Assembly: GCF_002777855.1 (NCBI RefSeq)
Contig: NZ_MEIK01000035.1
Coordinates: 52,411-116,410, forward strand
DNA: 64,000 nucleotides
DNA from: Snodgrassella alvi
GTDB lineage: Bacteria > Pseudomonadota > Gammaproteobacteria > Burkholderiales > Neisseriaceae
Reading direction: 5' to 3'
In this document: positions 58,528 through 64,000 of the stretch, piece after piece
How positions within the stretch are numbered: position 1 is the stretch's first letter
Layout of the letters: each line of letters starts with the position of its first letter
Notes under the pieces: generated by a model
Told to the model about the DNA's origin: nothing
Seen by the model: only the letters and a program-made list of their open reading frames with translations
The model's database searches: none
Translations under genes and position numbers: made by a program

Positions 58528-58571
58528 CCTGACGTCTATTTTAACCCCTTGCAGCGCCATAGCTGCTGCAA
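58517..58571 (+). promoter_or_regulatory. Hairpins in the dnaG-rpoD spacer
   Basis: CGTCAG/CTGACG (58517-58534) spans the dnaG stop codon and TTGCAGC/GCTGCAA (58549-58571) sits just before the rpoD ribosome-binding region. In E. coli this junction is an RNase E processing site that separates dnaG from rpoD; a similar role is possible. Confidence 0.45.
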
Positions 58572-58586
58572 TATATTGAGTAAAAT

Positions 58587-60548
58587 ATGGCAAACCCAAC
58601 ACCCAAAAAAACCACTATTGATAGTAGTAAGGAACAAGACGATACTCGTCCGTTAACCGCTGAGGAACAACGTGCACGACTGCGTCAGCTGATTATTCAG
58701 GGCAAGGAACGTGGTTACATTACATATGCTGAAATAAATGATGCTTTGCCGGATGAAATGTCGGATGCCGACCAGATTGATAACATTGTTTCGATGATAT
58801 CTGGCCTTGGAATTCAGGTTACCGAAGAAGCACCTGATGCCGAAAGTCTGCTAATGGGCGATAACACCGCCAACATGACTGACGACGATGCGGTAGCCGA
58901 AGCTGAAGCAGCTCTGTCTAATGCAGATAATGAATTTGGACGAACCACCGACCCCGTACGTATGTACATGCGCGAAATGGGTCAGGTAGACCTATTAACG
59001 CGTGAAGATGAAATCATCATCGCCAAAAAAATTGAGAATGCCCTGCGCAACATGATTCAGGCCATCTCTGCCTGCCCAGGTTCTGTAGCTGAAATACTGG
59101 CTTTGATTGATGCTGTACGCAAAGAAGAAATCAAAGTTGATGAAGTTGTAGAGGCTATTGTCGACCCACATGAAGAACTTCTCGATGAACTGGGTATCGG
59201 TATCGACAGCAAAAATGAGGATACTGAGGTAGAGGACGACAATGAAGACAGCGTTGACGTAGACGATGATTCTGAAGAAAACGAAGAAGAAAATGCTGCA
59301 TTAGCAGCATCTGCTAATCTAGAAGAGCTGCGCCAAAAAACGCTAGAACACTTCGATGGAATTCAGAGCCGTTATGAAGCCATGGTTGCCGCACTTCAGG
59401 AAAAAGGCAGCAAAGACGCTACCTACCTCAAACTGCAAGAGGAAATTGCAGAGCAATTATTACAGGTACGCTTTGCTACCCGCCAGATTGAAAGCCTATG
59501 TGAAAACCTGCGCATGCGCGTCAATCAAGTACGTCAGCTGGAACGAGATATTCGCGATATAGCTCTGAATCGTGTGCATATGGAGCGTGATTACTTTATC
59601 AAAAGCTTTGCCAATCGCACTACCGATTTGGGCTGGGTAGATGAAGAACTTTCTCTGAACCGCGTCTGGACAGAAGCACTACGTCGTTTCCAGTATGCCA
59701 TTATTGAAAAGCAAACTGAACTGGCTAATCTGGAAGAGGCCGCTCAGATTTCACTGGATGAGCTGAAACAGATTAACAAAAACATGGTCAAAAGTGAGCA
59801 GGAAACTGCCGCCGCCAAGCAAGAAATGATTCAGGCCAACTTACGTTTGGTAATTTCGATTGCTAAAAAATACACCAATCGTGGTCTGCAATTTCTGGAT
59901 TTAATTCAGGAAGGCAATATCGGCCTGATGAAAGCCGTGGATAAATTTGAATATCGTCGAGGCTATAAATTCTCCACCTATGCCACCTGGTGGATACGAC
60001 AGGCTATTACCCGCTCAATTGCAGATCAGGCTCGTACTATTCGCATACCGGTACATATGATCGAAACCATCAACAAAATGAATCGTATTTCCCGTCAGTA
60101 TTTACAAGAAAACGGTGAAGAGGCCGACTCAGCCAAACTAGCCGAACTGATGGAAATGCCGGAAGATAAAATCCGAAAAATCATGAAAATTGCCAAAGAA
60201 CCGATTTCCATGGAAACACCAATTGGCGATGATGATGATTCACATCTGGGCGATTTCATTGAAGATGCGAATAACGTTGCACCGGCAGACGCAGCCATGT
60301 ATTCCAGTCTGCGGGAAGTCACAAAAGATGTACTCGAAAGCCTAACACCGCGCGAAGCCAAAGTTTTGCGGATGCGCTTTGGTATCGACATGAATACAGA
60401 TCATACACTCGAAGAAGTGGGCAAACAGTTTGATGTTACCCGCGAACGTATTCGTCAAATTGAAGCCAAAGCATTACGCAAACTGCGTCACCCTACTCGC
60501 TCTGACCGGCTAAAGAGCTTTCTCGACAGTGACGAAAACAAACAGTAA
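58587..60548 (+). CDS. rpoD: RNA polymerase sigma factor RpoD (sigma-70)
   Basis: 653-aa primary sigma factor. Region 1.1 (about 25-95) has [23 protein letters not shown]. Region 1.2 follows with [24 protein letters not shown] large acidic non-conserved region (about 190-250, very rich in Asp/Glu) follows. Regions 2.1-2.4 include [61 protein letters not shown]; then 3 and 4, ending with the -35-binding helix-turn-helix [30 protein letters not shown]. The length and order are those of proteobacterial RpoD. Last gene of the rpsU-yqeY-dnaG-rpoD group, with a strong terminator. Confidence 0.98.
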   Translation: MANPTPKKTTIDSSKEQDDTRPLTAEEQRARLRQLIIQGKERGYITYAEINDALPDEMSDADQIDNIVSMISGLGIQVTEEAPDAESLLMGDNTANMTDDDAVAEAEAALSNADNEFGRTTDPVRMYMREMGQVDLLTREDEIIIAKKIENALRNMIQAISACPGSVAEILALIDAVRKEEIKVDEVVEAIVDPHEELLDELGIGIDSKNEDTEVEDDNEDSVDVDDDSEENEEENAALAASANLEELRQKTLEHFDGIQSRYEAMVAALQEKGSKDATYLKLQEEIAEQLLQVRFATRQIESLCENLRMRVNQVRQLERDIRDIALNRVHMERDYFIKSFANRTTDLGWVDEELSLNRVWTEALRRFQYAIIEKQTELANLEEAAQISLDELKQINKNMVKSEQETAAAKQEMIQANLRLVISIAKKYTNRGLQFLDLIQEGNIGLMKAVDKFEYRRGYKFSTYATWWIRQAITRSIADQARTIRIPVHMIETINKMNRISRQYLQENGEEADSAKLAELMEMPEDKIRKIMKIAKEPISMETPIGDDDDSHLGDFIEDANNVAPADAAMYSSLREVTKDVLESLTPREAKVLRMRFGIDMNTDHTLEEVGKQFDVTRERIRQIEAKALRKLRHPTRSDRLKSFLDSDENKQ

Positions 60549-60568
60549 ATTTTTTACTTTTAAAACCA

Positions 60569-60598
60569 AAATCATCCGCACTCTGCGGATGATTTTTT
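60569..60598 (+). terminator. Terminator of rpoD
   Basis: A perfect 12-bp stem AAATCATCCGCA/TGCGGATGATTT with a 3-nt loop and a T-run lies 20 bp past the rpoD stop. Confidence 0.97.
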
Positions 60599-60648
60599 AT
60601 GTAAAACCTTGCAATCGTCTGGCGTATTAGCTAAAATACGCCTTTCTC

Positions 60649-60724
<76 letters not shown>

Positions 60725-61606
60725 AAAAACCTCATATGATTTTGTATCAGCTAGGTATCTAATTTAACAGTGCTGATTTCTTAATTATCTGCTGATCTAT
60801 TTATCAGAGATTTAGTTTATCTATTCTACTATTACTATTTAATCTCAATAAAAAATTAGCATAAAGCTTGAATTTTCATCTCATGAGATTTTTTTACCCA
60901 AAAAATCTAAGATATAAATTCAACAACATCAAAAATTTTCATTTTTTGGTTTAAACCTACAATAAAATTATTTCGATTCTGCTTTTTAACAAATGCAACT
61001 TTTCACAACCGAGGTTATTCAAAAATAATTAAAGTTTAATATTTAATATAGATATTTAATTTATATTTTTCTGAAATATCCTTTCCTCTCTTTAGCATTT
61101 ACTGCTTTTTAAAAACAAAATCAAGCGATAAAAAGAATGTTTTTGATTAAATTCAGCCATCTTTAAACCAAGATTTTTTAATTATTAAAACTCAACATAA
61201 TGACTAATATAGTTTGATATCCAAATTTAGTTAACGCAAAACATTCTCTGCTACAAATTAGTTGCAAAATTCATACACTTATTTATATATTATTTATTTT
61301 TCTTTTTATAGCCTGAATTTCCCGCCAATAGAAGCTCTGGCAACAACCACATTCAAAAAACATAAAATAATATTCCCTATAAATAACAAAACTTTCTATT
61401 AACACTTATAAATAGGTTCATAACATTTAGGGTGTATTAAAATAACAAAGTAAAGTTAACCACACTTTTTTATTTTGAATGTTTTATTGAACATCATAGG
61501 TATGTCAAATGATTATATATATGAATATATTAGAATTTTTAATGATTCACACAAAAAATGCTAACAAACTAACTGACACAAACCATTAGCATTAAGTTAA
61601 CTTTAT

Positions 61607-61636
61607 TTGGATACGATATAACATATCTTCTATAAT
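61607..61636 (+). promoter_or_regulatory. Candidate promoter of the adhesin gene
   Basis: TTGGAT (61607-61612) and a perfect TATAAT (61631-61636) are separated by 18 bp, predicting a transcript start near 61643 and a 5' untranslated leader of about 110 nt. Confidence 0.5.
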
Positions 61637-61667
61637 GAATTAATACTATTTAGTATTAATTCATTAT
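61632..61667. promoter_or_regulatory. Perfect 17-bp inverted repeat over the candidate promoter
   Basis: ATAATGAATTAATACTA (61632-61648) is followed after 2 bp by its exact reverse complement (61651-61667). The left arm overlaps the -10 box and predicted start point. It could be an operator for a dimeric regulator or, transcribed in part, an RNA hairpin; it has no T-run, so it is not an obvious terminator. Confidence 0.6.
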
Positions 61668-61752
61668 CCAATTACATAAAAAGCTTAATTAATTAAATTT
61701 TAATCAAGAGTTAAGATTTATTTTATTGAATCTGCAAAACCAAGGAAAACTG

Positions 61753-64000
61753 ATGAATATCATCTACAAATCCAAATGGAGTGAATCTACCAATACATGG
61801 GTAGCCTGCTCGGAACTGACACGTGGCAAAACAAAAAATAATTGTACTAAAATCATTTTGGCTGTTGCATTATCCATAGCCAGTTTCGGTGCTTATGCGG
61901 CTTGTGACACTGTACCAACTACCGGAGCCGATCCAAATTTAATAGCTTCGGGTTCTGAAAGTGAATGTAATTTAGATGCGAGTAGTTATAATACAATTTC
62001 TGCTACTGATGGCGCAAAACTGGTAGGAGAGACAATTAATGCTACAGGTACAATTTCTCGTGCTACCGGATCTAAAAAAACAATTGAATTAAACAATTCA
62101 TCATCATTAACCGCAAAAAATGTAACAACTGTAAACAAAGCATCAAGTTCATCAGACTCTAACGCTCTTTCACTGGATAAATCTGTAGCTAACATTGAGC
62201 AAAATTTGCAAGCAAACTCTTCAGGCACAAGTACAACTGTTATTAAAAATTCTAACGGTTCTACATTAAATGTAGGGGGAAATATAACTGTAACTGATAC
62301 AGCCAGAACTGTTATTGATGGAATTGAAAATAATAACAGTACAATTATTGCTCAAGGTGACATAACTGTTAATGCACAAAGAAGCAACGGTGGCACAACA
62401 GCTATTAATAATGTTAATGGTACAATTTCTGCAAATAATATCATTATTAATCAAAAAGATAGAAATAATGCGATTATACAAACATCTGTTGATAACAACG
62501 CCAAAACACCATCAATAAATGTGAATAATAATATTGAAATAAATGCTGGTGAAATATTAGATGAAAATGAGGCTATCCGCGTTGAATCTGGCCAAATAAA
62601 TGTTGGTGGTGAAACAATTATTTCTATGATAAAAAATAGAGATCAAGTTCAAGAACAAAAACAAGATCGTCCTGGCCAAGATTTTTCTGCAATTTTTGTA
62701 TCCAATGGAAAATATAATGCTTCGAAAGGAGCTGATATTACTATTAAAGATGAACTAGATAATTTATACACTGAAATTAAAGGTGTTATATTAGGTGATA
62801 AAGGAGATTTTATAAATAATGGTAGCTTAAAAGTAAATGAAGGTCAGAATACAGTTATTGCTACTGACTCAAGACTTTCAGAAACAGAAACAGCAAATTT
62901 TGAGAATAATGAGAATGGTTATACAACTAGTAATACAGATACAGTTCTACACGACTCAAAAGGAATATTAAATATAACTAATAAAGGGGTATTAGAATCT
63001 AGTTCACCATCTTCAGAAAATAGTAATGCGGGATCTGTTATAAGAAATAAATCTAGTGGCACACTAAACGTTAATAATTCCGGAGATTTAAACGGTAATA
63101 TAAATAATGATAGTACCGGTGCTATTATTATTACTAATACAAATAATACTAAAAATGGATCTATTAACAATAATAATAGCGGTAATATTGAAATTAATAA
63201 TAGTGAATCTGGTAATATTTTTCATAATATTAACAATGCACAAAATGGTACAGTTACTCTCAACAACAATGGCAAATCATCATCTAATAAAATCAACAAT
63301 ACCGGAAATGGTTTGATTAATATTAATAACAATGGTACGGGTGAGATTGATAGTGCGATTAGCAACTCTGCCGCCGGTGCCATTAAGATTGTTAATGACA
63401 ATGTTCTTGGCGGTACCATTACGAATACTGGTGATGCGAGCACTTCTGCTGCTAATAATATTGATATTACCAATAACAAAAATCTTACTGGTACGGTTAT
63501 TAATAATGGCAAAGGTAGTATCCATGTTCAGAATACTAAAGATGCCGGTTTAATCACTGGTAATATTAATAATGGTGGTTCCGGTAGTATTACTTTAGAT
63601 AATGATGGTAATTCCAGCAGTAATCAGATTAACAATACCGGTTCCGGTTTGATTACTATCAATAATAAAGACACTGGTGTAATTGATAGTGCGATTAGTA
63701 ACTCTTCCACCGGTGCCATTAAGATTGTTAATGACAATGTTCTTGGCGGTACCATTACGAATACTGGTGATGCGAGCACTTCTGCTGCTAATAATATTGA
63801 TATTACCAATAACAAAAATCTTACTGGTACGGTTATTAATAATGGCAAAGGTAGTATCCATGTTCAGAATACTAAAGATGCCGGTTTAATCACTGGTAAT
63901 ATTAATAATGGTGGTTCCGGTAGTATTACTTTAGATAATGATGGTAATTCCAGCAGTAATCAGATTAACAATACCGATACCGGTTTGATTACTATCAATA
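61753..64000 (+). CDS. ESPR-containing type V secreted adhesin, beta-helix repeat protein (5' part, continues beyond window)
   Basis: The frame opens at ATG 61753 behind an AAGGAA site and stays open to the window edge (749 codons seen, no stop). The N-terminus MNIIYKSKWSESTNTWVACS plus ELTRGKTK is a classic extended signal peptide region (ESPR), followed by the hydrophobic core IILAVALSIASFGAYAA and a likely cleavage after AYA. ESPR marks very large autotransporters, trimeric adhesins and two-partner TpsA proteins. The passenger is extremely rich in Asn, Ser, Thr, Gly and Ile with a short G-x-I-x-I-x-N rhythm, typical of a right-handed beta-helix. Only two Cys, both just after the signal peptide. 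From about 63223 a 112-residue unit repeats in tandem. The C-terminus, which would decide the secretion class, is not visible. Confidence 0.88.
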   Translation, partial: MNIIYKSKWSESTNTWVACSELTRGKTKNNCTKIILAVALSIASFGAYAACDTVPTTGADPNLIASGSESECNLDASSYNTISATDGAKLVGETINATGTISRATGSKKTIELNNSSSLTAKNVTTVNKASSSSDSNALSLDKSVANIEQNLQANSSGTSTTVIKNSNGSTLNVGGNITVTDTARTVIDGIENNNSTIIAQGDITVNAQRSNGGTTAINNVNGTISANNIIINQKDRNNAIIQTSVDNNAKTPSINVNNNIEINAGEILDENEAIRVESGQINVGGETIISMIKNRDQVQEQKQDRPGQDFSAIFVSNGKYNASKGADITIKDELDNLYTEIKGVILGDKGDFINNGSLKVNEGQNTVIATDSRLSETETANFENNENGYTTSNTDTVLHDSKGILNITNKGVLESSSPSSENSNAGSVIRNKSSGTLNVNNSGDLNGNINNDSTGAIIITNTNNTKNGSINNNNSGNIEINNSESGNIFHNINNAQNGTVTLNNNGKSSSNKINNTGNGLININNNGTGEIDSAISNSAAGAIKIVNDNVLGGTITNTGDASTSAANNIDITNNKNLTGTVINNGKGSIHVQNTKDAGLITGNINNGGSGSITLDNDGNSSSNQINNTGSGLITINNKDTGVIDSAISNSSTGAIKIVNDNVLGGTITNTGDASTSAANNIDITNNKNLTGTVINNGKGSIHVQNTKDAGLITGNINNGGSGSITLDNDGNSSSNQINNTDTGLITIN
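63223..64000 (+). repeat. 336-bp tandem repeats in the adhesin gene
   Basis: Sequence from 63346 recurs at 63682 (period 336 bp = 112 codons) and the part from 63541 recurs at 63877, with only a few base differences (for example SAAGAIKI versus SSTGAIKI, and NTGSG versus NTDTG). A more diverged copy of the unit's first part is recognisable from about 63223. The array continues past the right edge. Confidence 0.93.

Larger units (their letters stand above)
60725..61752. other. Long AT-rich upstream region of the adhesin gene
   Basis: About 1 kb without an ORF of note. Its right part is dense in symmetric motifs: TAAAGTTAAC (61451-61460) recurs inverted as GTTAACTTTA (61596-61605), AATGCTAA/TTAGCATT (61557-61593), and the 17-bp perfect inverted repeat at 61632-61667. 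The left part holds nothing I can identify. Confidence 0.5.

Noticed and set aside
63280..63861. Two near-identical minus-strand frames in the adhesin repeats
   Set aside because: They are antisense shadows duplicated only because the sense-strand 336-bp repeat is duplicated.

Overview
The window looks like a piece of a low-GC member of the Neisseriaceae. It carries the neisserial blocks lptF<->pepA-holC, hemC-hemD-hemX-hemY-hemE, ponA<->pilMNOPQ-aroKB and gmk-rpoZ-spoT / rpsU-yqeY-dnaG-rpoD, a gonococcal PilB-like MsrAB, and an adhesin with an ESPR-type extended signal peptide. The AT-rich base composition and the large ESPR adhesin fit a host-associated genus such as Snodgrassella (bee gut). 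That genus name is an inference from memory, not a database result. Most of the window is core chromosome; the accessory part is the giant repetitive adhesin running off the right edge.

Layout. 1-8.9 kb: lptF (partial, minus) diverges from pepA-holC. A shared terminator faces rfbD (minus), followed by a minus-strand nrdR-lipoprotein-ribD group, a GNAT acetyltransferase, msrAB and pgsA. 8.9-9.7 kb: a tRNA cluster behind a near-consensus promoter. It holds three nearly identical tandem tRNA-Gly(GCC) genes, tRNA-Cys(GCA), a strongly divergent second tRNA-Cys-like gene and tRNA-Leu(UAA). 9.65-10.8 kb is a gene-free AT-rich stretch. 10.8-21.1 kb: two UbiH/UbiI-type flavin monooxygenases, an MFS exporter, an Lrp-family regulator, a DUF1415 protein, a NhaD-like antiporter, RsuA, a TRIC/UPF0126 membrane protein and a Tim44-domain exported protein. 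21.1-36.9 kb (all minus): TonB-dependent receptor, cardiolipin synthase, the haem block hemE-hemY-hemX-hemD-hemC, sirtuin-argD, htpX, proA and ppk2.

37.3-49.0 kb: penicillin-binding protein 1A diverges from the type IV pilus assembly operon pilMNOPQ, followed by aroK-aroB-trmB and an aromatic aminotransferase. 49.1-52.0 kb (minus): an HdeD-like membrane protein, a DUF3465 protein and pyrG. 52.2-60.7 kb (plus): gmk-rpoZ-spoT, then the macromolecular-synthesis group rpsU-yqeY-dnaG-rpoD with RNA hairpins in its spacers, then a CAU-anticodon tRNA. 60.7-64 kb: a roughly 1 kb AT-rich regulatory-looking region with a perfect 17-bp inverted repeat over a candidate promoter, then the 5' part of a beta-helix adhesin with 336-bp tandem repeats.

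The observations most worth a second look are the divergent tRNA-Cys-like gene, whose changes preserve pairing including the G19-C56 tertiary pair; the palindrome and repeats at the adhesin locus; a possible two-state RNA leader before rpsU; and a sirtuin without the usual zinc cysteines, translationally coupled to argD.
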